A stretch of DNA of 64,000 nt from Methylobacterium terricola. GTDB lineage: Bacteria > Pseudomonadota > Alphaproteobacteria > Rhizobiales > Beijerinckiaceae. The stretch spans positions 1 to 64,000 of the forward strand of contig NZ_VDDA01000014.1 of the NCBI RefSeq assembly GCF_006151805.1, in the 5' to 3' direction. The position numbers and the translations under genes are program-made. The notes under the pieces were generated by a model. The model was not told where the DNA came from. It saw nothing but the letters and a program-made list of their open reading frames with translations, and did not search any database. This document shows, one piece after another, positions 43,828-53,082 of the stretch (position 1 is its first letter; each line of letters begins with the position of its first letter).

Positions 43828-44286
43828 TCACGCCCGCCGCTCGGCGGCCGAGACCACCAGGGCGGCGAGCCCGAGGGCGGCGGCATCCTCGGCGAGGCCC
43901 CGGACGCGTCCGGCCGCGGTGCGAGAATCCGGCCCCCGCGCGGCGCGGCCGATCAGCGTCCCGGCGACGGCGCCGGCAAGCCCGGCGAGCGCCGCGGCGT
44001 TCGGCGCGGCGTCATGCCCGGCGAGCGCCCAACCGCCGACGGCGCCGATGGCGAGGCGGGCCGCGAAGGAGGGCGGAATGCGCCTGTCCGGCGCGAACGG
44101 CATCTTGTCGCCGGCCATCTCGGCGACGGCCGCCGCGGCGGTCAGACCTCGCGCCGCCGGGGTCCCCGGGATGAATCCGCCCTGCGTTCGTCCCCGCGAG
44201 GCCGCGACGGTGAGCGCGGCGCAGGCCGTCATGCTGCGCAGGCCGGCGACGAACCCGATGCCGAACGATGCGCCGTATCCCTGCAT
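43828..44286 (-). CDS. Small membrane-associated protein, possibly DUF4126
   Basis: This 152-residue Ala/Gly-rich protein has hydrophobic segments. SFGIGFVAGLRSMTACAALTVAA is near the start and a central AEMAGDKMPFAPDRRIPPSFAARLAIGAVGG follows, a pattern I associate with DUF4126-like membrane proteins. The function is unknown. It converges with the PLP enzyme (8 bp apart) and is divergent from the sigma-factor gene. Confidence 0.6.
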   Translation of the reverse strand: MQGYGASFGIGFVAGLRSMTACAALTVAASRGRTQGGFIPGTPAARGLTAAAAVAEMAGDKMPFAPDRRIPPSFAARLAIGAVGGWALAGHDAAPNAAALAGLAGAVAGTLIGRAARGPDSRTAAGRVRGLAEDAAALGLAALVVSAAERRA

Positions 44287-44642
44287 GGTGCCCTGCCCTC
44301 CCGACGCGACGCGCGGGGGTCAAGGCCTGACGGCGACGGGTGTTCCCGGCAGGGATCGGGCTGTGTCGGACGGGGCGGAGCCCCTGTCCGATCCCCAGGT
44401 CGTTGCATCCGGGCAACAATCCCGAGATTTCACCGGCCGACCTCCGTCGCGCGGCACGCCGAACCCAACCCCCGCGGGAATTATTTCCGGCAGAAACACA
44501 AAGGCTTACACTGGGGCATGGCGCACAGTTTAGAACCATATGAAATAAGATGAAGACTTGACCTTTCATGCCCTGCTTGTGCAATCGTATCCGGGATGTT
44601 TTCCTGATCAAGGGAGAGTTGAGACAGGTCCGGAGTTGGGTC
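44287..44642. promoter_or_regulatory. Regulatory region upstream of the ECF sigma-factor gene
   Basis: No gene is seen. The part 44470-44600 is unusually AT-rich for this window. It holds TTTAGAA at 44529-44535, which equals the left half of the alphaproteobacterial iron control element (TTTAGAA-N3-TTCTAAA); the right half is poor (TATGAAA). TTGACC at 44558-44563 could be a -35. Iron (Irr/Fur-type) control of the sigma gene would fit but is weakly supported. Confidence 0.35.
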
Positions 44643-45152
44643 ATGCAGCCAATCTCGATCGATGCGCTGCATCGGGGCGACGGCGTGAAGCTGCGGCGCT
44701 TCCTGACGCGACGGCTCGGGAACCCGGCGGACGCGGCGGACGCGCATCAGGAGACCTATCTGCTGATGCTGGCGGCGCTCTCCCGGACGACGATCGAGCA
44801 GCCCTCCGCCTTCCTGTTCCAGATCGCCAGCAACGTGGCCCGCCGGATGCGCAACCGGCAGCGGCTCGAAGGCACGATCTTCCAGTCGGTCGGCGACGAC
44901 GACTGGGCCGGCCTCGCCGACGGGCACGCCCTGCCCGAGCGCCAGGCGATGGCGCGCCAGGAGCTGCGGCGGCTCGCGGCGGCGATCGACGACTTGCCGC
45001 CGCGCTGCCGCGAGGCGTTCCTGCTCGCGCGGATCGACGGGCTGCCGAACGGCGAGGTCGCCGCCCGGCTCGGGATCAGCCGCAACATGGTCGAGAAGCA
45101 CCTGATCAAGGCGCTCCTCCATTGCCGGCGCCGCTGCGGCGATCTTTTCTAA
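44643..45152 (+). CDS. FecI-like ECF sigma factor
   Basis: This 169-residue sigma-70-family factor has region 2 (KLRRFLTRRLGNPADAADAHQETYL, ASNVARRMRNR) and region 4 (AIDDLPPRCREAFLLARIDGLPNGEVAARLGISRNMVEKHL). The DLPPRCREAF and NMVEKH motifs are typical of FecI-type iron-starvation factors. Start: ATG 44643 fits the family N-terminus better than the in-frame ATG at 44568. It is followed by a FecR-like gene and a TonB receptor with a signalling domain, the standard cell-surface signalling order. Confidence 0.88.
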   Translation: MQPISIDALHRGDGVKLRRFLTRRLGNPADAADAHQETYLLMLAALSRTTIEQPSAFLFQIASNVARRMRNRQRLEGTIFQSVGDDDWAGLADGHALPERQAMARQELRRLAAAIDDLPPRCREAFLLARIDGLPNGEVAARLGISRNMVEKHLIKALLHCRRRCGDLF

Positions 45153-45187
45153 ACAACGGACGTCAGGAATCCGGCCGCTCGGCGATC

Positions 45188-46282
45188 ATGGTCGGTGGGG
45201 CTTGCATCCACGGACCGTCCGGGCCTTGGTGGGACCCGGGGGGCCTGGCCGTGGCGATCAGAGACGGGACCGACGCGCAGGACCGGGACGGTCCGGACCC
45301 GAGCGGGCCGGAGCCTCGCGACGAGGACCCGGTCGAGGCGGAGGCGGCGGCCTGGGTCGTGCGCCTGTCCTCGTCCGACGCGACCGAGGCCGACCGCACG
45401 GCCTTCGCGGCCTGGCTCGCCGCGGATCCGGCCCATGCGGCGGCGCATGCCGAGATGGAGGAATTCTGGCACCGGCTCGGCCACGTGCCGGATGCCCGGC
45501 GGCACCGCACAGCCCAAGGGCAGGCCGAGGGACAGACCAAAGGCAAGGGACAGGCCACGGGCAAGGGACAGGCCAAGGGGCCAGCCGGGCTGGCGGCCGT
45601 CCTGGTGCTCGGCACCACCCTGGCCTGGCAGGCGGGCCTCGCCGACTGGCTGCGGGCCGACCTGTGGAGCGGCGTCGGCGCCATCACGCACGCCACCCTC
45701 AGCGACGGCAGCCGCGTCGACCTGAATACCGGCACGGCGATCGCGCTGCGCTTCTCCGGGGCGGAGCGCCGGGTCGCGCTCCTGCGCGGCGAGGCGGTGT
45801 TCGACGTGGCGCGCGATCCCGGCCGGCCCTTCGTCGTCGAGGGCGGCGGCGTGAGCGTCCGGGCGGTCGGCACGGTCTTCGTGGTGCGCGCCGACGAGGC
45901 CATGCGGCCGGTCGGCGTCGCCGAGGGCCGGGTCGATGTCGGGATCGCGGGCCGGCACCTCCCCGTCTCGGCCGGCGAAGCGGTGATCGCGCCGGACGGG
46001 GCCGCCGCCAGCGTCGTGAAGGCGGATGTCGGCCGGGCCATGGCCTGGCGCGACGGGCGCCTGACCGTCTCGGGCGAGCCCCTGTCCGACGTGCTGGCCA
46101 CCCTCGGGCGCTACCGCCGCGGGCGCATCGTCCTCCTCGACGCCAAGGCCGGCGCGCGGCGCGTCACCGGCGCCTTCGACCTGCGCGACACCGACGAGGC
46201 GCTCGATGCCATCGCGGCGAGCCTGTCGCTGCGCGTCGCCCGGGTCACCCCGCTGCTGGTCCTGGTCGGGTCGCCGCTCTGA
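45188..46282 (+). CDS. FecR-like anti-sigma regulator
   Basis: This ~364-residue protein has an N-terminal cytoplasmic domain (EAEAAAWVVRLSSSDATEADRTAF, AWLAADPAHAAAHAE), a single membrane helix (GLAAVLVLGTTLAWQAGLADWL, ~140-160) and a periplasmic FecR domain (LSDGSRVDLNTGTAIAL, VALLRGEAVFDVARD). The C-terminal part ends in an STN-like fold (GEPLSDVLATLGRYRRG). Between the cytoplasmic domain and the helix lies a Gly/Gln/Lys low-complexity linker made of ~15-bp repeats (GKGQATGKGQAKG). It would hold the sigma factor until the loaded receptor signals. Start: ATG 45188; GTG 45251 is possible. Confidence 0.85.
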   Translation: MVGGACIHGPSGPWWDPGGLAVAIRDGTDAQDRDGPDPSGPEPRDEDPVEAEAAAWVVRLSSSDATEADRTAFAAWLAADPAHAAAHAEMEEFWHRLGHVPDARRHRTAQGQAEGQTKGKGQATGKGQAKGPAGLAAVLVLGTTLAWQAGLADWLRADLWSGVGAITHATLSDGSRVDLNTGTAIALRFSGAERRVALLRGEAVFDVARDPGRPFVVEGGGVSVRAVGTVFVVRADEAMRPVGVAEGRVDVGIAGRHLPVSAGEAVIAPDGAAASVVKADVGRAMAWRDGRLTVSGEPLSDVLATLGRYRRGRIVLLDAKAGARRVTGAFDLRDTDEALDAIAASLSLRVARVTPLLVLVGSPL

Positions 46283-46301
46283 CGATTTTTTCGAAAAATC
46301 G
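46283..46301 (+). other. AT-rich stem-loop just after the FecR-like gene
   Basis: CGATTTTT-TCG-AAAAATCG forms an 8-bp stem with a 3-nt loop immediately after the stop codon, a marked AT island in GC-rich DNA. It may be an attenuator or a protein-binding site ahead of the receptor gene 110 bp downstream. Confidence 0.35.
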
Positions 46302-46410
46302 CGCGAACCGACGTCAGGAGATCGCGGCCTCGTTGATCTCAAGCGGGTAAGGGGGACGAGAGCGCACCAACGCGCCGCCCCCCTGCGAGCAGACGGACGG
46401 GGTGGTCGGA

Positions 46411-48963
46411 ATGGCGGCGCGGGAGCGTGGGGTTGCATGTGGACGGCTGGCGGGGCTTGCCCTGGCCGGCGTGTCGCTGCTGGCACTGGGACTCGGCACG
46501 GCCCAGGCTCAGGCTCAGGCGACGTCGCGCGGCGTCCCGAAACGGACCGAGGCGACGCCCGTCGCCGCCCCCGCCGACGCCGTCGCCCTGTCGATCCCGG
46601 ACGGGCCGCTCGAACCGGCGCTGGTGCGCTTCACCGAGCAGGCCAAGGTCAAGCTGGTCTACGGCACCGACCTGACGCAGTCCCTGACGACGACCGGCCT
46701 CGAAGGCACGTTCCCGCCGCTGGAGGCGCTCGGCCGGCTCCTCGACGGGACGGGCCTGAGCTATCGCCGGGTGAGCCCGTCGACCCTCACCCTGGTCAAC
46801 CCGCGCTACGCCCAGCTCGGCGGCAGACCCGAGGAGACGGTGCGCCTCGACGAGATCGTCGTCGAGGGCCGGCCCGCCACGGCCCGCGCCGCCGGCCTGC
46901 CGCCGCCGACCGGCACGGTGGGGCAGCCGCCGCCGCCCTTCGCGGGCGGCCAGGTCGCGACCGGCACCCGCGTCGGCTTCCTCGGCAACCGCTCGGTCCT
47001 GACGACGCCGTTCAACGTGACCGGCTTCACCGAGAAGCTGATCGCCGACCAGCAGGCGCGCACCCTCGCCGACGTGGTGCTGAACGACGCCTCGGTGCGC
47101 AACGACGCGCCGGCCTTCAGCGAGCGCGACTCGTTCTTCATCCGCGGCTTCTCGGTCGTGAACCTGGACGTCGGCTTCGACGGCCTGTTCTATCTCGCCA
47201 ATCCGCGGCGGGTGTTCACCGAGGGGATCGAGCGGGTCGAGATCCTGAAGGGGCCGACCGCGCTGCTCAACGGCGGCACCGGCCGCGTCGGCGGCACGAT
47301 CAACCTGATCCCCAAGCGCGCTTATGACGAGCCGCTGACCCGCCTGACCACGACCTATCTCAGCGACTCGCAGGTCTGGACCCACGCCGATCTCGGCCGC
47401 CGCTTCGGCCCGAACGGGGAATGGGGCGCGCGGGCCAACCTGTCCTATCGCAACGGCAACACGGCGCTCGACAAGAACGCCATCGAGGTCGGCGTCGCGA
47501 CGCTCGGTCTCGATTACCGCGGCGAGCGCTTGCGCGCCTCGCTCGACCTCGTCCACAACACCCAGAACATCACGGCGCCGACCTCGCTGTTCAACTCGGT
47601 CGCCGCCAACATTCCGGTGCCGCGGGCGCCGAACCCGCGGCTCAACACCGCGAGCTCCCTCGAATACATCGACACCCGCCAGAACATGGCGGCGGGCCGA
47701 ATCGAATACGACATCCTGCCCGACACGACACTCTACGCCGCGGGTGGGGTCAGCCGCTACAACGAGGACTTCCTCACCTCGTTCTACCAAGTGACAAGCC
47801 TGACCGGCCGGGCGACCAACACCCTCGCCATCCAGCCCCAGGAGATCCAGGGGCTCACCGGCGAGGTCGGCCTGCGCTCGAAGTTCCAGACCGGATTCCT
47901 CGGCCACTTCCTCACCGTCTCGGCGGTCGAGGCGAACAACCGGAACTACCGCGGCGGCTTCGTCGCGCCGACCCTGCCGGTCTTCCAGACCAACATCTAC
48001 GATCCGGTCCATCTGCCCCGCGGCTCGGTGAATACCGCCCTGCTGCCGCGCTCCAACGACCGGCCCCTGTTCACGGAGCTCAGCGCGCGCAGCGTCGGCA
48101 TCGCCGATACCCTGTCGCTCGGCGAGGACCGCTTCCTGCTGACCCTCGGCGGACGGTTCCAGGAGATAGACCAGCAGAGCTATAATACCCGCCCCGGGCC
48201 GACCCTGGGCGCCCTGGCCTCGACCTACGAACGCGGCCGGTTCAGTCCCGCCATCGCGGCCGTGTTCCGGCCGACCGAGGCACTCTCGTTCTACGGCAAC
48301 TACATCGAGGCGCTCGAGCCTGGGCCGACCGCGCCGGTCGCCGCAATCAACGCCAACGAGGTGTTCGCCCCGATCGTGAGCCGGCAGCAGGAGATCGGCG
48401 CCAAGTACGATTTCGGCACCGTCGCGGTCACGGCGTCGCTGTTCGAGATCGAGCAGCCCAACGCCTTCACCGACAACGCCACGCGGCGGTTCTCGGTGAG
48501 CGGCCTGCAGCGCAACCGCGGCCTCGAACTCTCGGCGTTCGGGGAGCCGCTGCCGGGGGTGCGGCTCCTCGGCGGCGTCACCTTCCTCGACGGGCGGCTG
48601 GTCAGGACTCCAGGCGGCACGTTCGACGGCAACCGCGCGCCCGGCGTCCCGGACGTGGCGTTCAACCTCTACGGCGAGGTCGACCTGCCGCCGTGGCTCG
48701 CCCCCGGCCTGACGCTGACCGGCCGTGCCATCTACACGAGCGGCCAGTTCTACAACCAGGCCAACACGCAGAGCGTGCCCGACTGGACCCGCTTCGATGC
48801 CGGGCTTCGCTACACGTTCAGGGGCGCAACGGACAAGCCGGTGACGATCCGGGCGGTGGTCGAGAACGTGTTCGACAACGCCTACTGGGCCTCGGCGGCC
48901 CGCGGCTTCCTGGCGGTGGGGGCGCCCCGCACGGTCATCGTCTCGGCGACGATGGACTTTTGA
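46411..48963 (+). CDS. TonB-dependent metallophore receptor with N-terminal signalling domain
   Basis: This ~850-residue outer-membrane receptor begins with a signal peptide (ending AQAQA). An STN signalling domain spans ~60-115 (VALSIPDGPLEPALVRFTEQAKVKLVYGTDL, LDGTGLSYRRVSPSTLTLV). The TonB plug spans ~190-310 (TPFNVTGFTEKLIADQQARTLADVVLNDASV, IERVEILKGPTALLNG). A 22-strand barrel ends in Phe (VIVSATMDF). The STN domain contacts the FecR-like protein and triggers the sigma factor upon ligand binding. It lies directly before the synthetase genes, so it is the likely receptor for the product of this cluster. GTG 46402 is an alternative start. Confidence 0.9.
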   Translation: MAARERGVACGRLAGLALAGVSLLALGLGTAQAQAQATSRGVPKRTEATPVAAPADAVALSIPDGPLEPALVRFTEQAKVKLVYGTDLTQSLTTTGLEGTFPPLEALGRLLDGTGLSYRRVSPSTLTLVNPRYAQLGGRPEETVRLDEIVVEGRPATARAAGLPPPTGTVGQPPPPFAGGQVATGTRVGFLGNRSVLTTPFNVTGFTEKLIADQQARTLADVVLNDASVRNDAPAFSERDSFFIRGFSVVNLDVGFDGLFYLANPRRVFTEGIERVEILKGPTALLNGGTGRVGGTINLIPKRAYDEPLTRLTTTYLSDSQVWTHADLGRRFGPNGEWGARANLSYRNGNTALDKNAIEVGVATLGLDYRGERLRASLDLVHNTQNITAPTSLFNSVAANIPVPRAPNPRLNTASSLEYIDTRQNMAAGRIEYDILPDTTLYAAGGVSRYNEDFLTSFYQVTSLTGRATNTLAIQPQEIQGLTGEVGLRSKFQTGFLGHFLTVSAVEANNRNYRGGFVAPTLPVFQTNIYDPVHLPRGSVNTALLPRSNDRPLFTELSARSVGIADTLSLGEDRFLLTLGGRFQEIDQQSYNTRPGPTLGALASTYERGRFSPAIAAVFRPTEALSFYGNYIEALEPGPTAPVAAINANEVFAPIVSRQQEIGAKYDFGTVAVTASLFEIEQPNAFTDNATRRFSVSGLQRNRGLELSAFGEPLPGVRLLGGVTFLDGRLVRTPGGTFDGNRAPGVPDVAFNLYGEVDLPPWLAPGLTLTGRAIYTSGQFYNQANTQSVPDWTRFDAGLRYTFRGATDKPVTIRAVVENVFDNAYWASAARGFLAVGAPRTVIVSATMDF

Positions 48964-49586
48964 GACAGGGATAGGCCCGGGAAGGAATGGCATGGGTCCC
49001 CCTTCGCCCGCGTGGGGGAGGGGCCCGGACATCGACGATCCCGCGTGCGGGCGGCGCGCGTCAGGAGGGAACCGTGGCCGTCGTGCTGGCAGGTCGATAC
49101 GCCGTGCGTCATCCTGCACCGTCTCCACCCGGCGCGGTCTTCGATCGCCCTTACCCCCTCTCTCCAAGCGAGACCGGGCGAGCCCGGCATCGCCTGGAAA
49201 GGGGATTCCGCGTCTTGTGCGGACACGATCGCTGTCGCGGCTCTCCGCACCGATCGACAACCGTCCCAACACCGCCGCCGTGATCAAAGCAGCATAACAG
49301 CCCCGCCTTCGCCGACTAACCGGATCGTATCGACCGCCATACCCTCGAGAAATCCGCCATATCTGTTTTTCGAATAGTTAAAATATACGCGCGCATGCGC
49401 GGTATTTCGGCATGTTGTCTTGACTCTTGCCCACCATACGGGCGATAGACGCAGGACTAACGGAGGCCGAGGCGCGCCCCCTGCGCTCTCATCACGCCCG
49501 GCCGATCCCGCGCCCCGCGCGGCCATGGGATCTGCGCCGCGCTCGGGCCGGCGCCCACCCGGAGGCCAGAACAAGGTTTGGTCGTC
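48964..49586. other. 623-bp intergenic region between receptor and synthetase genes
   Basis: No gene is convincing. Just after the receptor stop, TCCCCC and GGGGGA (48997-49019) can pair around an 11-nt loop, a possible terminator. The stretch 49365-49440 is AT-rich and contains TTGACT near 49420, with CGATAG 17 bp downstream as a possible promoter for the synthetase operon. CGCGCATGCGCG near 49390 is a 12-bp palindrome. The region separates receptor and biosynthesis genes into probable separate transcripts. Confidence 0.4.
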
Positions 49587-51368
49587 ATGCCCCCATCGTC
49601 CCAAGGCGTCGCCGAGGCGGCGGCGTTCCGCAGCTTCGCCAACGGCTACCGGCGCGAGATCGATGCCGGGATCCCGGTGCGCCACGCGCTCGCCGACGGG
49701 CCGCCGGCCCCTTGCGTCGAATGGAACCTGCGCAGCCAGCGGGTCGCGATCCGGGCCGAGATCGTCGCGCCCTCTCTCTGCGGTGCGCAAGGGTTCGGCC
49801 GGCTCTGGACGCGCCACCTGCACGAGCCGCGCTGGCGCGCCGTCGCGCCGATGCGGGCCCTCCAGGACCTGCTCGGCGAGGCCTATGCGCGCTGCGACGA
49901 GGGCGGGGGCGACGGGGCGCGGGAGCGCGAGCTCGACCTGCTCGGGCGGGTGCTCGACAGCTACCGCGAGACCGCCCGCCAGCTCGATCTCACCCCGCCC
50001 GGGGACGGCCACTTCATCGAGGCCGAGCGCGCCCTGGTCTTCGGCCACTGGCTGCACCCGACGCCGAAGAGCCGGCAGGGCCTGACGCCCTGGCAGGCCA
50101 AGGCCTACGGGCCGGAGGAAGGCGGGGAATTCCGCCTCGTCGCCTTCGCGGCGGAGGCCACGCGGGTGCGGCACGATTCGGCCATCGCCCGCTCGGCGCC
50201 CGAGATCGCCCTCGACCTCCTCGGCACCGATGCCGCGCGGCTTGGCCTGCGCCCCGGCGAGATCGCCCTGCCGATGCACCCGCTCCAGGCCGAGGCGCTG
50301 CTGCTCTCTCCCGACATCGCCGCGATGGTCGAGGCCGGGACCCTCCGTCCGCTCGGACCCGTCGGCCCCCGCTTCACCGCGACCTCGTCGCTGCGCACCG
50401 TCTACGCGCCGGACGGCGACTGGATGGCGAAGTTCTCGCTGCCGGTGACGCTCACCAACTCGCTGCGGGTCAACCGGATGGCCGAGCTGCAGGCCGGGGT
50501 CGCGGTGGCCCGGCTCCTCGCCCGCAGCGGCGAGGCCGGGCAGCCCGGCTTCCGGATCCTCGCCGACCCGGCCTACCTGACGCTCGTCTGCCCCGGCCGG
50601 CAGGAGAGCGGCTTCGAGGAAAGCGGCTTCGAGACGGTGTTCCGCGAAAACCCCTTCCGGGGCGAGGCGGCGCGCGGCATCGCCACGGTCGCGGCGCTCA
50701 CCGCCGAGCCGGTGCCGGGCCGTCCCTCGCGGCTGGACCTGCTGCTGCGCCGGGTCGGCGGCGCCGATCGCGCGCACGCGGCGCGGACCTGGTTCAGCCT
50801 CTACCTCGACTGCATGGTCGTGCCGGTGATCGCGCTCTACGACCGGCATGGCATCGCGCTCGAGGCGCACCAGCAGAACGCCCTCCTCGACGTCGCCGAG
50901 GGCTGGCCGCGGCGCGGCTTCTACCGCGACAACCAGGGCTTCTACCTGTCGCAGGCCGCTCGACCCCGGATCGAGCGACTGGTGCCGGAGACCGGCGCCA
51001 TCGCGGCTTTGTTCTTCGACGACCGCGAGATCCGCCGCCGCCTCGCCTATTACCTCGTGGTCAACCAGGTCTTCTCGGTGATCGCCCGGATGGGCTATGA
51101 CGGGCACGTCCGCGAGGAGGTGCTCCTCGACGACCTCGCCCGCCGGCTGGAGACGATCGCGCGGCGCATGACCGGATTGGGCCGGGCCTTCGCCCGCTCG
51201 GTCCTCGACGAGCCGGCGCTCTGCACCAAGGCCAACCTGCGCGTGCGCCTGGCCGACCGCGACGAGCTGGCCGACGGCGAGAATGCCGGCACCTACATCG
51301 ACATGCCGAACCCGCTCGCCGCGCGGCGCGGCGTCCGGGCCAGCTCGGGCCGTGTCCTTGCCTCCTGA
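49587..51368 (+). CDS. NRPS-independent siderophore synthetase 1 (IucA/IucC family, AsbA position)
   Basis: This ~593-residue NIS synthetase would adenylate a carboxylate (usually citrate) and couple it to an amine. Family motifs: LPMHPLQAEALLLS, TATSSLRTVYAPDGDWMAKFSLPVTLTNSLRVNR (nucleotide-binding), and ALEAHQQNALL with the catalytic-site His, then YRDNQGF. The C-terminal FhuF-like iron-transport domain is present. A short in-frame 15-bp duplication (50604-50633) gives ESGFEESGFE. Start: ATG 49587 with AAGG upstream; TTG 49578 is in frame. It is the first gene of a run whose order matches asbA-asbB-asbC-asbD/E of the petrobactin pathway, so a polyamine-citrate joining reaction is expected. 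Confidence 0.9.
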   Translation: MPPSSQGVAEAAAFRSFANGYRREIDAGIPVRHALADGPPAPCVEWNLRSQRVAIRAEIVAPSLCGAQGFGRLWTRHLHEPRWRAVAPMRALQDLLGEAYARCDEGGGDGARERELDLLGRVLDSYRETARQLDLTPPGDGHFIEAERALVFGHWLHPTPKSRQGLTPWQAKAYGPEEGGEFRLVAFAAEATRVRHDSAIARSAPEIALDLLGTDAARLGLRPGEIALPMHPLQAEALLLSPDIAAMVEAGTLRPLGPVGPRFTATSSLRTVYAPDGDWMAKFSLPVTLTNSLRVNRMAELQAGVAVARLLARSGEAGQPGFRILADPAYLTLVCPGRQESGFEESGFETVFRENPFRGEAARGIATVAALTAEPVPGRPSRLDLLLRRVGGADRAHAARTWFSLYLDCMVVPVIALYDRHGIALEAHQQNALLDVAEGWPRRGFYRDNQGFYLSQAARPRIERLVPETGAIAALFFDDREIRRRLAYYLVVNQVFSVIARMGYDGHVREEVLLDDLARRLETIARRMTGLGRAFARSVLDEPALCTKANLRVRLADRDELADGENAGTYIDMPNPLAARRGVRASSGRVLAS

Positions 51369-53082
51369 ACCCGCCGAGGCGCCGGAGGACCGCGTGCTGC
51401 GGCAGCTCGCCGAGGCCGTCCTGTTCGAGGGCCTGGCCTCGGAGAGCGCGGTGCCGGGCGGCGGGCGGCTGCATGGGCGGCTGCATGGGCGGCTCGGCAC
51501 CCGCCTGTTCCGCGCCCTCGGCAGGCTCGGCCCGTTCGGCCGCCCCCGCCTCGTGCCGGGCACGGTCGAGATGGCGGACGCGGCGGGGGAGTGGCGCGCC
51601 GCATCCCTCGACGCTCTGGTCGAGGCCCTGCCGGCCGCATCCGAGCCGCGCGAACGCCTGCTGGCCGAGCTTCGGCAGACCGTCGCGCTTTGTCATTGGA
51701 ACACCGATCACCTGCCGGCACCGGAGCGCCGGGCGCTTCCCTTCGCGGTGCTCGACGGGGCGTTGTGGGAGGGCCACCCCTACCACCCCTGCTTCAAGGC
51801 GCGCACCGGCTTCACCCTCGACGACCAGGCGGCCTACGGGCCGGAAGCCGCGCGGCCGTTCCGCCTCGACTGGCTCGCCCTGCCCCGCGGTACGGTCGCC
51901 CTGGCGCTGCCGGGCTGCGAGGACGCGTTCTGGCGCGCGGCTCTCGGCGCCGATTGGGACCGGCTGATGCATCGCCTCGGCGAGGCCGGCCATTCCCCGG
52001 CGACGCATGCGATCCTGCCGGTGCACCCGTGGCAGCTGCGCCACCTCGCAGGGCGGGAGCCGTTGCGCGCCCGGCTGGCGGCGGGCGAGGCGGTCGCCCT
52101 CGGGCGGGCCGGGCCGCGCTACCGCGCGAGCCAATCCCTGCGCACCCTGCACGACGCCGACGATCCGCGCCGGGCGAGCGTGAAGCTCAGCATGAGCGTC
52201 GTCAGCACGTCGAGCCTGCGGATCCTCGATCCGCATTTCGTCCTGACCGCACCCGCCCTCTCGGACTGGCTCGCGGGCATCGTCGCCGGCGATCCGGCGC
52301 TCGCGCGGATGGCGCTGCTGCGCGAATGCGCCGCCGTGCTCGCCGACCGGGACGGCCCCCTGGCGGGCCGGCTCGCGGCGATCTGGCGCGAGAGCCCGGA
52401 CCTCGCGCCCGGCGAGGCGGCGGTGCCGTTCAACGCGCTCGGCCTCTGCGAGCCGGACGGCGCGACCTTCGCGGCGCCCTGGCTGGCGCGCCACGGCCTT
52501 CACGCCTGGCTCGACCGGTTGGTCGAGGTCGCGGTGCTGCCGGTCTGGCACCTGCTGGTGGCGCACGGGGTCGCGCTCGAGGCGCATGGCCAGAACATGA
52601 TCCTGGTGCACCGCGACGGCTGGCCCGAGCGGGTGATCCTGCGCGACTTCCACGAGAGCGCCGAATACGCCCCGGACTTCCTACGCGACGTGCCCCCCGT
52701 CCCGGATCTCGGCGCCATCGACCCGGCCCATGCCGGCCCGCCCGACGACCGCTTCCACGCCATGCGCTCGGCGGCTGTGCTCGCCGAGCTGGTGACCGAC
52801 AGCCTGTTCGTCTTCAACCTCGCCGAGATTACGACCCTGCTCTCCCGCCGGCACGGGCTCGACGAGGCCGGCTTCTGGCGCCGCCTCGGCCAACGCCTGC
52901 GCCGCCACGCGGCCGAGCACGGGCTGTCGGACAGGCTCGAGGCCCTGGGCGTCGAGGCTCCCACCCTGCGGGTCGAGGCGCTGCTGGCGCGCAAGCTCGG
53001 GCTCGCGGAGTCGCAGGGCAGCGTTGCGGTGCCGAACGCCCTGTTCCCCTCCCCCCTCACCCTCCTGCGGACAGGCTCATGA
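51352..53082 (+). CDS. NRPS-independent siderophore synthetase 2 (IucA/IucC family, AsbB position)
   Basis: This 576-residue NIS synthetase has the canonical motifs: ILPVHPWQLRHLAGRE, RASQSLRTLHDADDPRRASVKLSMSVVSTSSLRIL and ALEAHGQNMILVHRDGWPERVILRDFHES. It differs clearly from synthetase 1, so the two probably catalyse successive additions to the two ends of citrate. It starts with GTG 51352, overlapping synthetase 1 by 17 bp. A 12-bp repeat at 51466-51494 encodes RLHGRLHGRL. Its end overlaps the AMP-ligase gene by ATGA. Confidence 0.9.
   Translation: MSLPPEPAEAPEDRVLRQLAEAVLFEGLASESAVPGGGRLHGRLHGRLGTRLFRALGRLGPFGRPRLVPGTVEMADAAGEWRAASLDALVEALPAASEPRERLLAELRQTVALCHWNTDHLPAPERRALPFAVLDGALWEGHPYHPCFKARTGFTLDDQAAYGPEAARPFRLDWLALPRGTVALALPGCEDAFWRAALGADWDRLMHRLGEAGHSPATHAILPVHPWQLRHLAGREPLRARLAAGEAVALGRAGPRYRASQSLRTLHDADDPRRASVKLSMSVVSTSSLRILDPHFVLTAPALSDWLAGIVAGDPALARMALLRECAAVLADRDGPLAGRLAAIWRESPDLAPGEAAVPFNALGLCEPDGATFAAPWLARHGLHAWLDRLVEVAVLPVWHLLVAHGVALEAHGQNMILVHRDGWPERVILRDFHESAEYAPDFLRDVPPVPDLGAIDPAHAGPPDDRFHAMRSAAVLAELVTDSLFVFNLAEITTLLSRRHGLDEAGFWRRLGQRLRRHAAEHGLSDRLEALGVEAPTLRVEALLARKLGLAESQGSVAVPNALFPSPLTLLRTGS

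Noticed and set aside
44568..44642. N-terminal extension of the sigma factor from ATG 44568
   Set aside because: The extra residues are unlike FecI N-termini; ATG 44643 fits the family length.
46339..49287. Long minus-strand open frame opposite the TonB receptor
   Set aside because: Antisense shadow with Arg/Gly/Asp-rich composition; the plus frame is a complete receptor.
49390..49402. CGCGCATGCGCG palindrome as operator
   Set aside because: Alternating CG palindromes arise easily in this composition and nothing links it to a regulator.
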